Source of the DNA: Acanthosepion lycidas
Lineage: Eukaryota; Mollusca; Cephalopoda; Sepiida; Sepiidae
NCBI GenBank assembly: GCA_963932145.1
Contig: OZ010574.1
Coordinates: 57,619,732 to 57,683,731, forward strand
Length of the DNA: 64,000 nucleotides
Reading direction: 5' to 3'
The notes under the pieces were generated by a model. That model saw nothing but the letters and a program-made list of their open reading frames with translations. It was not told the origin of the DNA and did no database searches. The position numbers were made by a program, and so were the translations under genes. Each line of letters opens with the position of its first letter. Position 1 is the first letter of the stretch. This document shows, one piece after another, positions 12,364-26,853 of this stretch.

Positions 12364-13823
12364 TTCCCTACTAAAATGTCTGAACCAGAATCTGACTTAA
12401 TGTACTTTTTAAATACGCCATGTCTAATCCTAAATATTTTAGAAGCATCGCCACATGCATCGGTAATTGGAAGTTCTTTGTTTGGAGATAATATCCATCA
12501 AAGTCATTCTTCGAGATGAATATCTGTATCAGTAAAAGTATATAGGTGCTTAGTTAGTTTGATGCAGGAGTTTGTATATTTTTTAATTGCCAGATAATTG
12601 TCTGTATATCTTTCTATTCTTCTCTCCACAAGCTGAAAGAAATCCCAACATATCGACACAAACGACTAACTTAGCAGTTAACCCTTTCACAATACCTCAA
12701 GATCTTAGTAGAAAATCAACCAAGAGTGATTGTAATCTTCTGACAGTCTATGGTATTAAATTGTTAGTGACTTTCACATCGGCGTTATTTTTTGTTATCT
12801 ACTTACAATCGTTTTGTCTCTTGATTAAGTCTCCAGTCTTGCTGAAGAATGCATAAAAAACTACATTCCAGCAAGTACACAATGAGGAGACACTAGATAA
12901 CTATATCCAGAGACTAGCACCAGTTGAAGATATTGAACAAATGAAAAACACCCACACCCACAAAATATTACCCCCACTCAATATTTAGTGTAACTGATTA
13001 TGGGTCTATATTTGGTACCATGGCAAAGTATTATGTGTATACATAAATGTTAAGTATTATTATGTACCAAGGGGAAATGCAGAAAATATAGGCACATTAA
13101 ATTTTTAAATTGACTTAGTACCTCAATGCTTTTGTTTTTATTGTTATTGTTTTTAAATATCCAACATTGTGATAACAAAAGATTTTTTAAAAAAATACTG
13201 CTTTAATAAAGAGAAAATAATTTATTAATGTGAAACTGTATAGAAAGTGCACTGATTTCTGAATCTTCCATGATAAATTTGCATTCAGCTTCTTACAGGA
13301 TTACACCCTGTAATCACAAAAGTACCCAGATGTAGGCTTTAAGAAAGCTTTATTCAAATGAAAATACAAGGTTCGCATATAGTGTCCTTTTATAATCACA
13401 GTAAACAGAAAATAGCTCACTCGAAGAGAAACAAAAACAAAGGGAGACCACTCTTGATTATTCATAACACTTCTTAACAAATATTCTGTCCTCACAAAGT
13501 GGGATAATACAACAATGGTAAAAATAAAAACAAAAAAGTGTTGAGAAACCAAATGAGACTAGCTGAGCTGTGCATCGAGACGTGTTAAACGACAACAATT
13601 TAAAAATTTAGTGTCCTTACATACTTTGTGTTTACCCTCTGCGCATAATTATTATATAACTGATGTTTATGTCTATACCTCCTCCTAATTCCATCAGTGT
13701 CTGGAGAATTCCATACAGGAAAAAATCTAGTTACGTAGAATTTTTTTTTCTACTTTGTCTTTTTACATCCAAAAAGATGCACAGAACACATATATGCTCA
13801 CACATGCAATAATTTGTAATTAT
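12364..13823. other. upstream intergenic region, no gene recognised
   Basis: No supported coding region. The short frames at 12587-12856 (+) and 13301-13552 (-) have no recognisable domain. The minus frame starts with a hydrophobic stretch, but nothing else supports it. Confidence 0.4.
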
Positions 13824-13824
13824 T

Positions 13825-13877
13825 TTTGTGGATAAACTGCACAAAGTTTACAAACTTTGGACAATTTATCCACAAAT
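13825..13877. repeat. hairpin upstream of the RBM19 promoter
   Basis: TTTGTGGATAAA at the left and TTTATCCACAAA at the right are reverse complements. The centre CAAAGTTTACAAACTTTG is itself palindromic. The total span is about 52 bp, 350 bp upstream of the ATG. Confidence 0.6.
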
Positions 13878-13926
13878 TTAATTCGAGTGTGCAAACACCA
13901 ACTTGTGCGAAAATAAGAAACAGAGT

Positions 13927-13950
13927 ACTAGAGACTCTCTAGTCTCTAGT
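13927..13950. repeat. perfect 10-bp inverted repeat
   Basis: ACTAGAGACT and AGTCTCTAGT are separated by CTCT. It is about 270 bp upstream of the start codon; function unknown. Confidence 0.6.
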
Positions 13951-14178
13951 CTAAAACTGGATGAGGTAATTAAAAATCTTTAGCCATAAAAAAATAAACT
14001 TCGAGTTTTAACTGTTTTCATACCAGGAAAATAAGACAATTTTTTGAATTAATTAATTAATAATTTCTAATACTGATAGAAATTTTAAAAAATATAAACT
14101 TTATTATTCTTATCTTAAGCTTCAGTTTTCGTTTTTCGGCATAAAGTTAATTTTCACTTTTTTGAAGTACTTAATGTA

Positions 14179-14187
14179 ACTTCCGGG
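14179..14187 (-). promoter_or_regulatory. ETS-type site (CCGGAAGT) in the RBM19 promoter
   Basis: ACTTCCGGG lies 35 bp upstream of the ATG; its complement holds the GGAA core of an ETS/GABP site. Such sites close to the start are common in TATA-less housekeeping promoters. No TATA box is seen. Confidence 0.45.
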
Positions 14188-14209
14188 AAATCAGATTTCG
14201 AATCGTCAA

Positions 14210-14215
14210 CACGTG
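14210..14215. promoter_or_regulatory. canonical E-box CACGTG
   Basis: CACGTG lies 7 bp before the ATG. Ribosome-biogenesis genes are frequent Myc/Max-type targets, so the site is plausible, but one 6-mer alone is weak evidence. It may lie within the 5' UTR. Confidence 0.4.
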
Positions 14216-14221
14216 GGTAAA

Positions 14222-14257
14222 ATGTCTCGATTAATTGTGAAGAATCTACCTAAAAAT
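14222..14257 (+). CDS. RBM19: RBM19 exon 1 (RRM1 RNP2, start codon)
   Basis: It encodes [12 protein letters not shown], whose first ten residues are those of vertebrate RBM19. The LIVKNL strand is the RNP2 motif of RRM1. The start has A at -3 and the donor is GTAAGA, phase 0. No earlier in-frame ATG is supported. Confidence 0.93.
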
Positions 14258-17200
14258 GTAAGATTTTGAAAAAAATAATTTATTTTGAATATATGTTTAT
14301 TGGTGTTTTGTTTCTCCAGATTCTACGAAAGTATCATAAAAACTTTACTCATGTAGTATACAAATCGATAAGCGAAAATCAAACTCATTTTATTTAAAAA
14401 CAATCTGCAGTAGTTTATTCTGAAAATTAAATAATAGAATTTGATTTTTCAGAACATGATTAACTCATGATATTTTCATTAGATTTGTTTTGTGTGTTTA
14501 GTTCTTGTGTTAAAAATTAGAGTTCTAGTCAGTCTTCTTCACTCTTCAAGCAGTTGTTGTATTTTTGTACCGATTATAAAAACCCTATTGATTGCTTCAA
14601 GATTTATTACATAATTGTGGCACAAGGCCTAAAAAAATGATTTTCTAAGCAAAGCTTATATGTGGTACAAGGCCGAAAGTACCGGGTACCTAGTGAGGAT
14701 CGAACTCACTGGTCGTAATTGATCTGTAACGAGACAAGCTTTCTTTCTAAACATTTTTAGACCACGTCGAAGTTCCCTCTATTGATTGCATCTCTAAATC
14801 CTCAATAACAAAAACGTTTTCATTATCATCGTAAATGAAAGTAACCAAATATTTGTTTATGTGCTTCCAAAATATATATTCAGTTTTTTTTTTGGGGGGG
14901 GGGGGCAGGAGATAAAGGAAGATCGTCTTTCATTTACTTATTTTTTTTACTGTCGCTATGGTTCGAAGATCATAGGAATTTTTTTTTTATTTTATTGTCA
15001 CTAATTTCGACGTAATTTTTCCTATCTGCTAATAAATGATAAGCTGTGTTTTTTTAATTTAATACAAATATCTGTGTTTGATGTCAAGAAGCCTGACATC
15101 CACATTTTTAGCGATGCTACTGCTGTAGCTAATTCTAAACAAGTTTTGTAAAAACACAGATCACTTCTAAAAAATAAAATCATACACACCTTTTCTTGTT
15201 AAACAATACCATTAATTACCAGTACTGAGTATAGCATAACAAGTCTTCCTAATTGTTTCTGTATCAATAGCCTTCATCAAAATGAATTGCTTGAATTAAA
15301 TTTGTCAAAAAAAAGTATTTTATTAGGTTTAGGTACCTCCACTGAATTTTCGATACATAAGGTTTAAAAATAAAATTAATTTAAAAAAATGAAAAAGCAT
15401 TCTAGATTTCATTTTAGCTTTAATTGAAAGTTCAATGATTACATTTAAGTAAAATATTCTAGTGAATTTCAAATAAAAATCATATAAATTGGAATTTCAA
15501 ATATTTGCTTGATTTCAGAAAATCTTACAAGCGACCATTTTCTCACTTTTAAGAAATTTGTAAACAAAACAAAGTCATCGGTTTTATCATTAAAAAAATC
15601 AAAATGACTTATTCATCTTAACATTTTTTTAAAAAAAAGAATATCTATTCTATTTTTTTTTTTTTTATGTACAGAATGTTCCAAAAAAAAAAAAAAAAGT
15701 TGCATTACCATTGATAACCTTGCAAATTTTATATTTATTTACCAAATGGAATCATGTTTCTGTATGTGATAATAACAAATTTTATTGGTCGAATTATGGA
15801 AGATGATATAATGTATAAGAAAGACTTACCATAACATTGGCATATGTGCAATAGAGGCAAAACTAGAAAGCACGCCTCTGTCGCACTGTTTTTATACCTC
15901 TAGAAAGCAGACAAGGAAATTCTGATTGGCTAATGCAAGTCTCATTGCCATTATAAAAGAAAGATCTACCTGCTGATTATTAAATTATGCAGAGAGGCAG
16001 CCTGTTAACTAATATGTCGGGGTACCTATTAAATTATGTGGAGAGGCGGCCTGTTAACAGGTCAGGGTACCTGGCAGAAGGGATCTGCTGTTGCAATACG
16101 TGAAATCCGTAATGAAACCAGGGTAACATCACTGATGACTGTTACCGTTGCATTTTATAAATGTATTTTAAGAATATCATGTAAATTTTCCCTGGTTGCT
16201 ATTTCACAAGAAGTGCATGTTTTCTGGTGATTGTGTAACTTTTGGAACACTGTGATAATGATTAAAAGTATATGTATCTTTCATTTTTTAATGAAAGATA
16301 CATACATTTTTGGACTTAGCTTACACAATACAATGAATAACTGCTTTTTTGTACAAAGAAAGATTAATGTTGGCACTGACAGATATTTCTGTTTTGCTTC
16401 AATGAAAAATATATCAAGCAGCTTTTCATCTTTTAATTTATACTTGTCTAAATTTCTTGAATCTTAACATTTTTTTCATTGTTTCTGATAAATACCTATT
16501 TTTAACTTATTGTTTTCCATTTTCTACCCAAATTTTAATAATAACACAATGTTATTTCAGATTACTGAAGAGCGTCTCTGTCAAATTTTCAGTGTAAAGG
16601 GTCACATCACAGATTGCAGCTTAAAATATACCAAAGAGGGAGTGTTCCGTAAGTTTGCTTTTATTGGTTACCGAAATGAAGAAGATTGCTCTTCGTCCAT
16701 CAATTACTTCAACAACACCTATATTGACACCTCAAAAATCCAGGTATGTCTTTATTGAATTTACATCTTTGCACTATAAAATCAACTTTACCAATGTTTT
16801 TATTTTTTATTTTTTTTGATTCAAACACTCTACTATTTATGTAAATTAAAGGCAAAATTTATCCATAAAGGCATTAAAGATACATTATTCAACAGAGCCC
16901 CACAAAAATGGATCTAAAAATTATTATTCAATCATTGAATGTTTGATTTTGTTAAGTTGAATATATTTTGCATGAATTACTCCTTCATTAAAACTTGTTA
17001 ATAAGATAGCATATTCAAGCTTTTGAAATAAAACTATTTTATATCTTTGAAATAATGTATTACCCAATTTTTGGTAATTTTCTATATTACCATTTCTTAT
17101 GTGTATATGTTCTTCTCCTAGAGAAAATTATTTATATACACTTTCAAATTTATTGGATTTCTTTCTAAATGTAGTATGAGAATTTATGCATTATAATATT

Positions 17201-20200
17201 TTAGGATAATTTTTTTAATCATTGCAAGGCAATAAAGACACTAAGACACAAGTGATTAGTATGTATAAAAGAATATTGAAAAAAGCTAAACAATATCAAG
17301 GAGAGAACAATAAATGAATAGAAATTAAGATGACAAAAAGATAACAATTGACATTGCATTTAAATTTTTGATGATCAAATTTGATTGGAAAGCTAGTGGC
17401 TGGAAGAAAGTTCTACAAGCAATAAGTTTGATTAAAAATATTGTTTTTAGGAATATCAACTGGCTTATTAGCTGTTATAATTATAGATAAGAGTGTCTAA
17501 TCAAAAGTCATATAAATATATTCATTTAGCAATTTTGTGTTATGGTTGGACAATCCTTCAATAGTAAGGCTGCATTCAGCCTCAAATGCAGTGTATTTTT
17601 GCTTTTCCTGGAGAGCAGCCATCTTTTAGTAGCAAAATTTATTATTTAATTATTCTAATTATTATTTAACTAGCAGTAGAGCCTGGCGTTGCCCGGGGAT
17701 GTAACAGTAAGAGATAGATCAAGTATCGACCATTATAAAGACTGAAAAATAAAATTGACAAAGATTATTGTTTAAGGTTGACGGACACGCATGTCTTAAT
17801 TAGTTTTCTTTCTTTTTTTTTACGAATTGGTCAAACCCAAACTCAAACAAAAACATTGTTTTCAATCGTTATGAGTTTACCGATTGAATAGAATTTTATT
17901 ATAAACAATTGTCTTGTAAATGGAATTTTTAAAGCATTCTGAATGTAAAAATAAAGAAAAAAAAGTGATAGACAATAAGAAACACTACCTGCCAAAAAAA
18001 AAAAGTGAAGTTTTGTTGAAATCGGTTGAAAAATGTAGGAAATCCGATCCCATATATAAACGAACACACACACAAAAACAACCTGGGTTTTATAATAAAT
18101 ATAACTCGATATGAGTTGTCCCCCTTTAATTCTCGTGATGCCTCTTAATTGTGTTTTCAAATTGATTTTGTGCAAAAACAATTGTTTTTCCAATTTTTGG
18201 TGCTGTTAGAATCACCGCAAGGTAATTTTACGTAGTCCTGTGAAGTTTTGTTGAAATTGGTTGAAAAATGTAGGAAATCCGATCCAATATATAAATGTAC
18301 AGACACACACACACAATCTGTGTTTTATAATAAGTAAGATTTTTGCTAGGAGAATGAAGACCATCTTGTCTCTTCTACCTAACCCTAAAAAACTTCTAAA
18401 TACATTACAGAATGAATGGTATGTAATTATAAATTCTAATGTGCTCACTGATTTTCATGAGTTTATCCATCATATGCTGATAGCTAATTTTGAATAGGGA
18501 GCTGTATGGATTTGAGGCTTAATTTATTACAGTTCTTTTTTCAGAATTATTTAGCAAATATTAATTTTTGATTTGTATTGTTTGTGAGGGTTTTACATTT
18601 TACACAGCAACTTGAAAATATTGATTAACTCTTACAGAATGATTAAATAAGGAAGAAGTAAGAAAACCTTGGATAAATGATTGATATGAAATATACAAAA
18701 TATGTAAGATGAAATATGTGAAAATTGAAATTTTTTTTTGTTGTAAAATCTTTATCAATATTTATTTTAATTATTCAACATATTTTAATATTTAACTTCA
18801 CTAGAAATTTTTGGAAGTGAAATAATATCAAGGAATGTATCAATTTTTAAATTCTATGTTTTTTCATTGATTGTGTAGACATTGCATGTATATCATATGG
18901 CACCTGTAGTTTTGTTTTATTTTTGAAATGTTAATGTAGTTTAAGTACGTATTAAAAATTAGGTTTATTAGTGTATATTATATGATTAATTGTACATTTA
19001 ATCATTAGCACATATTTGGATTTTACATTCCTGAACTATAGGTTTTATGAACATTGGTGATATGAAAAAAAATATCTTGTGGGGATTTATTGTATATGGA
19101 TTCCATCTTGTACTTTTTTTTTTTTTGTAGCATTATTGTTACTTACGGGTGATCTCTGGCTAAGACCTAGCACCTGTTTGCTCCCCTACCAGGGTTACTG
19201 TATTGTTGTTGTTGTTTTTTTTTGGGGGGGGGGGTTGGATGTGTATGTTGGTCCCAGTGGAGTAATGGCAGCTCAGATTGAGGAATCAGAGAGCCAAGTT
19301 CATGTTAAAGTCAAATCCATTACATTACATTCACATGCTAATACTCTAGGGAAAGTTATGAATCCTCTTCTTCTCCTCCCAAGCTATGGATAAAAAAAGC
19401 ATGACAGACCGGGTTCTATAGCCTTGGATGGCAACTGGCATACTGCAGAAAGAAATGGCAACCTACTGCAGGTAAAAATCTGGCTTGTCAGTCATTATCA
19501 AAAGATACATAATCACCTAAGCATGTATCACGCATGGTGCATAGCTTAACTGATGTTGTTATGTGTGAGTGGCAGCACTGATACGTGTGTAACTCATAAA
19601 CGTGGATGGTCAAGGAGGAAAAGGCAATAATTTTTTTTTTTTTCTTTTCCTTCAGCAGATGATTAACATGAAGATGGGATAAGTGTAAGCAGAATGTGAT
19701 GCATGAGTGCATTTCTCTGTGTATGTGTGTGTCTCATTGAGGAGAATCAAATTAGTACTTACCACTTCAAGCCAAGCCTGCTGCCATATTCCTGATCAGA
19801 TAGAAATTGTGGCTCAGTTTGCTTCTTTTTTTTATGGAAGAGTGCACATTGCTGGTGAACTGGAAGTCATCTGGGATTGGACAATAAATTGCCAAGAAAA
19901 GTTGCATGGTGTGTAGATAGGAAAATGGAAAAAATTGTAGCAAACAGAAGGTACACAAGTCGATACCTGATCAGTATCGGCTGGGTCACTGTGGAGAGGG
20001 TGTATGATGTTGAAAAACACAAAACCCCTAATGAACCTTGGCTAGGAATATCATTGATGATGTGTACCAAAGCATCCAATAGATGTATTTTACGAAATGG
20101 AAATCAAAGTGTGGCCTATTTGATTTCTACATGATACTACATAATAAAACAAATCATATCACATTGGCCTCTTTTTATTTTATGTCGTGTTGATATTAAT

Positions 20201-23200
20201 TTTTCTATTAAGCATTATGTTTTTATTTAAATTTAAAATGCATATATAGAAATATTGATAAGAGTGCACATTTCAATTTTAATTTATAATCCTTGCAAAA
20301 AAGGAATCAATTTTATCTCATTCTTTGGCAATTTGAATAAATCTTATCCACGAATAAAGTTACAAATACATTGATGCTTGTTGCTTTATAACACCTAATG
20401 CAGGTGTTGATTTCCTCTAAAATATATATTCTTTTTAATTTCATTTGTTTCATTTTAGGTGAGCCAAGCTTTTAACTTTGGAGATGAAAATAAGCCTCGA
20501 TCATGGAGCAAATATTCCAAAGACAGTTCTTCATATCAGAATCAATTTATGAAAGACAAAATACTGCCAGTGAAAGAGAAAAAGGTAGAGTTATTTATTA
20601 AGATAACCTATATAAGAAAATAATTATCAGTCAGACATCAGGTTTATACTTTTTAACATTTTATGTAAAGTCATTTTTATATGCACCACCAATTATTGCA
20701 TAATTTATTAAAATATTTTCGAAAATGGCTTAATTTAATTTGAATTAGCTAATATATTTTTTTATTCTAAAATTATTATTCAAAGCCGATTTTTAAAGGA
20801 AATAGCTGTTCTGCATATTTTTTAAAGTTGTTTTCAATTGATTTTATGTTAGTGAATTTTGATATTTGCTTTTATAACTAAAAGGAATCTATTTTATGAA
20901 AATTTATAAATTATGTCAAATGTATGATTTTCATGAAAAAAAAATCACAATGCTCTCAAATTCTATTAAGTTTTATTTATTTTTTGAGTTAACAAATGAT
21001 TTTTTATGTAACTGAAAATTGTTTTACTTTTCTTTTCTTTTATTTTTTTCTCCATATTCAATGATGCCCGTTGGCTTGCTTTATTTTTCAGGATAAAGAC
21101 AAAAAGAAGAAAGATAAGGAAGAAAAAATGAGGGATATTATTGGAGACGTAAGTAAATTATTGTTCACTGTTCTCTTCAACGATTCCTGTCAATCAAAAG
21201 AATAACCCCCCTTTATGTAAAGAACAAAAAACACTACTAAATTTGAACAATTATGTTTTTCCAGTATGATTGCTTAAAAACATATTGCTTTCAATATGGA
21301 ATTGTGAATTCATTAGCTTTGTTAATTTCATCAACCCAATTATAATATCTTCAATTTTAAAAGGTTTTTACATTTAAAAATGGAATATACATTTGTCAAA
21401 AAAGGAAAAAATATTTAAAATTTATTAGTGTTTACTCACAATGAAATCACTATTATTTTGAGTTAGTTAAAATTGATTTTTTATATTTCACTGGAGCTTA
21501 AATTTAAAAAATATTTTAGATAATTCTTATTGCTGCTTGTTCATGCTTTATTTTTTAGGATATTTAGTTGTTGAACATACCACCTAGTTACAGTTGCTGG
21601 TGTCTATATTTAAAAAATGCTTACTTTTTTTTATTCAAATAGTTATTATTATTTCTGTTACAACATCATAGTTATTTTTTTCTTTTAGTTCGAGTAGGGA
21701 AATTTTGGTTTTAAAAACTGTTTAGTTAAAAGCTTGTTATTTTGCCTGCAGCTATATGAAGATCCAGAGTTCTTAGAGTTTCTTGAAACGCAGAAGATAT
21801 CAGGATCTGGTAACAAAAAAGTTTGGAGTAATGACGCCATTGAAGATCTAAAGAAAACTTATAATTCTCAAATGAAGACCGCAAAGAACTCTAAAACATC
21901 CAATATTGTCTTTGATGACTCTGGCAATGATTCTGCTGATGAAAACTACCAAGATATGATTAAAACAGGTTTGTTAAAATTGTTTATTCTGTATTTATTT
22001 ATTTATTTTCAATGTGATGATACTAGCAGCATATTGCAGAAGCTACTAATATCTCATACTCAATAATAATACTCAATAATATTCACATTGGGAATTTGGT
22101 AGAGATGAGATCAAAAACACTTAAAATGTACCCTGGAATCAGTTTATATACTACTATTTTTTTTTTCTTTTTTCCTTTTTTTTTTTTTTTTTCTTACTAA
22201 TGTTCACCTGATACAAAGCCCAGGGGCCACTCAAGCTAGAGATTTATTGAAGATACCGGTAACAGTAAAGGGCACAGTTTATGCAGATATATGGGAAAGT
22301 TAATGGTTAGCCCTAGAGTTGAAAGGTTAAACTTAAGTCTGAAAGACCAAATTCATTTACTTATAAATTTTGATTTCACTTTGTAAGCTTTTATTGAAAA
22401 GGTTAAAGAAAATCTACATGACTGTATATATTTTTTTCTTATAAGGTTTGACTAAAACTTTCAGACTGTGCAATAATATTGCTTTCATATAAACACATTA
22501 ATGGGTCATCCATCTTTTTTTTTTTTTTTTGTTCTTTCTGCAGTGGAAATCTGAGAAAATCTAATTCATTGTTCCTGAACAATGAATATTTTGACTAATT
22601 ATTTTAATAGCAATGGCAGTTTAAACTTTGGCCTCAGTTATTTAAGCTAGAATTTTAGTTTCTGTGAAGCACAACTTCTATTGTTATATTTTGATGATGT
22701 GATTTTTTTAAATTCAATGTGTTTAGTAAAAAATAAAATGGTTCTAAATAAAATTATAGATTTTTTTTTTAATTGATTTCTGAAATCGCCTTTCAGCACT
22801 ACAAATAATCATCCAATAAGATGCATCTTGATTTTATAATTTTTTATTGATACTCCACCTTTGTTCTGTTGATAAAAATGAAAAAACTGAAAACTATGTT
22901 TTCCTTTATATGCATACTCGGTTACTAGAAGAGTTTTTAACATAGCACTTGTTGAAAAGAACTTCTGGTGGTGTCTTAAGTGCATCTCACTATTCTAATA
23001 CTCAGTTTAGTATATAAAATGTTATTTTTTAGTAGAAGTCCAATGTTATCATATCTGACTTGATATGTAATTGTACATATTTCAGATACTGACAGTGAGC
23101 ATCATGAAGCTGTTACTCATGTTAATCAAGAGGTAAGGATTATTTTTGCATTTTAGATAAATGTAAAAGTGAATTATTTTATAAATGGTGTTTAATTCTG

Positions 23201-24061
23201 TTTTCTCATATATGAATCTATTGAAAAATATCAAGTTGAAAATTAATCACGTTTGATCTTAAAGATTAAACACATTTTCCAACAGAATACTTAATGCAAA
23301 TACTTTTTGTATCTGTGTGAACATACACCTGGTTCCCTCGGGCAGTTTTTCACCATCAGCTTTTATCTCATGCAGTGTTTCAATTCCTGTTTGCGTTGGT
23401 GTGAACAAAATTGAGAAAGGCCCGGTGTATGTTCAACACAGAAACTTAAGATGAGATATCATACAGTCTCAAATATGGCCATCTTGAGATATCACCTTGG
23501 TGAGAAAAACAAGATGTCTGTTGGTTCCAAATAATTGTATTCTTTATTCATGCATCAGTTTACCTGGCACTGTCTGGGGGTAGGTAAGTGACACATGGGA
23601 CATCTTTTCTGTTGCATTTGTCTTCTCTTACAACAAACTAAATCTACCCTTTGGCTAGCCAGAACTCTATCTACCTCTATGTCTTCTTACACTAACTATG
23701 ACCCTGACTGAGTGTGACTTGACTATATCAACCTTTGACCAGAATTTTTTACCTTCTGAGTGCCACTTGCTCTTAAAAGTTTTCATTTACTCATTCCTTT
23801 TATTTCCTTATGCACATTGTGTGGTTGATTTGAAGCCCTTGCATCTCAATTTTACTTTTGATTGTAATAAAATCACTGGTTACTCCAAACCCCAAATAAA
23901 ATCATTTACAGTCCACTTGATTATGTGGATCAATTAAACGCTTGAGCCAGGAATTAGGTAATTACTACTGTAAAAACTTGCGCCAATTTAGATCATCCAA
24001 ATCAGGGGCTTGGTTTTTATTGTAATATCAGATGATATTTATCAGTTACATACATTTTATA

Positions 24062-24128
<67 letters not shown>

Positions 24129-25537
24129 CCATACAGAAAAACAAATAACCCAAAATACATTAACAAAAATTACAGTCACAATTCCAGTAGGTTAAAAATA
24201 TTCAATGAAAACAAAAAAAGCATATGAATCAACCCTAAGAAACAATGGATATTCAAACAAACTAGAATACAAAAACTAAAACAACAGAAAAAGAGACATA
24301 ATTTTGTTCATCCTCCCCCACTACAATACAATACAAACAAGAATAGGGAAAATATTCTTCAAAATAATTGACAAACACTTCTCTAAAAACAGCAAATTAT
24401 AAAAAAAAATATCAATAAAAATACAATCAAAATTAGTTACAGCTGCATGAATAACATGGAAAAAATAATAACTAAGCACAATAAAAAAAAAAAAAATACT
24501 CAACAAAACTAATAACAACATCCATCAAAATAATACCATCAAATATAACTGAAGAAACAAAGAAAATTGCCCGCTTAATAAATGTTTAACTAATAACATA
24601 ATATACAAAGCAATCATAACTAATAACATTAACTCAGACAAAAAAAATTTGTATAGGAGCTACAGAAAAAAAACCTTATAAGAAAGATATTATAACCACA
24701 AAATGACCTTGAAATAAAAATACACAAACAATACAGTTCTATCAAAATACATATGAAGAACAATATCCCCACCAAAATGGGAAATTATAAAAAGAGCAGC
24801 CCCATACAGTATTAAAAGTAAAAATTGTAAACTATGGTTGGAGGAAAAATTAGCAATAATTAGTTTTAAAAAAAACAAAATAAACTCTTAAACAAGAAAT
24901 CTGAAATAATGGGTAAATGTAGGCATATAAATAAATACTTACTTTGCTATCTAAGCTCTAATTAATAATAAACAAATAAATAAATGAAATAAATGAACAA
25001 ATACTTGTTCAGGATATTCAGAGTCCCTAAGTTTGCTCCTCAAAGTTTTTAGGTTTGGTTTGAAATGTATTTCCAACAACTTTTGATTATTTAAGATGGT
25101 AGATGTAGAGTCGTATTGAAAGTGGTTACTAGTGGGATGCATTTGAATTTATTATTAATTTTATATTTTATGGTGTCTTCTCTCGGTGTGGCAATTGCTT
25201 TATTTATTTGTTCCCTGATTAAGTGTTGTTTATAGCCACATATTGTGAATTGTTGCTCGAGATTTTTAGTGTGTTTAGTTTTTCATTGTTGGAACATATC
25301 CTATGTGCTTGTGAATAGGGGAGGTTCTCTCTGGGGTGGGAAGACTTAAAGTGTAGATAATTGTGAGTGTCAGTGATTTTAGTGTATAGTGTCATTTGTA
25401 GTTTTCAATTTTTATCAAAGTAGATACAAGTGCATAGAAATGTTACCAATTGTGTCGATTTTTTATGGTTGAACATAATGGTGTTGTGTACTGTGTTTAG
25501 GGCCATAAGGAAATCAGTAAGTTTTTTTTTTCATTGC

Positions 25538-25584
<47 letters not shown>

Positions 25585-26822
25585 AAGAAGATATCATCGA
25601 TATATCTTGCATAGAACATGCAGTCATTAGTGATATATATATATATCGGTTTTAATGCACTTATATCAAATAAACAGCAAGGTGGAATAATTCATAAGTG
25701 TAAATCCCAAGAGCCACTCAAGCTAGTGTTACTAAAGGAGTTTATTGTATGGATATAGGATGAGTAAGGGAAAGTGCAGATTATGAGGATATGTATGATA
25801 GGTAACGATTGACTCTGACTTGAAGTCGTTAAGATTGTAGCATTAGAGGAAGCATCCACTTGGGAGTCTGTTCCATAAAGTAGCAACTCTTGGGAAGAAA
25901 CTGTCTGAATGGAATTTCTTGTCAGTGGAATATGAAGGGAATGAGAATGGTTCATTCCTGAGTACATGTCATGGCAGGTCTTAGCTGTAAAGGTCTGAAT
26001 TAGTGGAACTAGGGACTGTAGCTCATCAGAACATTTTCCATGGAAGCAATAGAGTAGCAAGAAGCTAGCAACATCTCTGTGAGAGTGGAGTTGTAGGTGG
26101 GAAATTATCACCTACAATGCTACTTTTGAACTCTGTCAAGGTTGGGAAGGGAGGATTGTGCAGCTCCAACCCAAATATGTTAGCACTATTTCATTTATTA
26201 TCTGATCTGTCTGTTGTAAAGATAGAGTATAACAGCTGAAGTCAGGTACTTTCTGGAGCAGTAGAAGAAGTATGGGAAGAATTACATTAGTATTTTTAAT
26301 TGATATGCTTGTAATATTGACTGGAGTTAAGGGATTTCAATTCATAGGACGTATTTGCCTACCTGCACTGGAACTACATCAGCATTTGCCATTTAGTTTT
26401 AATATTCTATTATTCTTTAAATAAATTGAGATTTTCTTCTTTGGAAAATTCTGATATAAAAATCTACAAGTTTGAAGATTATGATAGGAATATGTAGGTG
26501 CATCTTGTTGGTTTCAATCCCCATGTGAATGTATATTTATTTTCCATTTTTAATGCAAAATTGTGGCACAAGGCCGAAGTTGCTAGTGGGGAAAAGGCTG
26601 GTGTTCACCGTCTATCCTAGTTAATCACAATCATGACGCATTCATTCAATACAATATGCTCATTCACCACAAGACCTTATCCATCTCCTCCCAATCCAAC
26701 ATATAGACCAGGGACCTAAAAAACACCACATGACATAAAAATTCAATAAATGTTCAAAATCTCTTTTTTTTTCCTCTCTTTCTTTTTCTCTCTTTCTTTT
26801 TCTTTTTCTCTCTTTCTTTTTC

Positions 26823-26853
<31 letters not shown>

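Larger units (their letters stand above)
14258..16560 (+). other. intron 1 of RBM19
   Basis: The intron is 2.3 kb. It contains an R2 SINE with an 11-bp target duplication (14596-14778), a G10 run near 14895, an inverted-end element (15672-16253) and a perfect 15-bp hairpin (16271-16304). The rest is unremarkable AT-rich sequence. Confidence 0.8.
16744..20458 (+). other. intron 2 of RBM19
   Basis: The intron is 3.7 kb. It holds a Helitron (17670-18339) and a SINE-like unit (19140-19400). The stretches 16800-17660, 18345-19130 and 19410-20450 show only AT-rich DNA and spurious ORFs. Confidence 0.75.

Noticed and set aside
12587-12856. 89-codon + strand ORF downstream of Helitron 1
   Set aside because: No motif; no promoter or homology support. 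Probably chance or repeat debris.
13301-13552. Minus-strand 83-codon ORF with a hydrophobic start, near a TTTATT that could be an antisense poly-A signal
   Set aside because: No recognisable domain, no splice structure and ordinary AT-rich composition; one hydrophobic stretch is expected by chance in such DNA.
23316-23437. Short inverted pair GAACATACACC / GGTGTATGTTC in intron 6
   Set aside because: Only about 11 bp, no target duplication and unrelated interior; could be chance.
24064-24195. ORF made of Ile-Tyr repeats (24010-24195)
   Set aside because: It is simply the translation of the (TA)n microsatellite.
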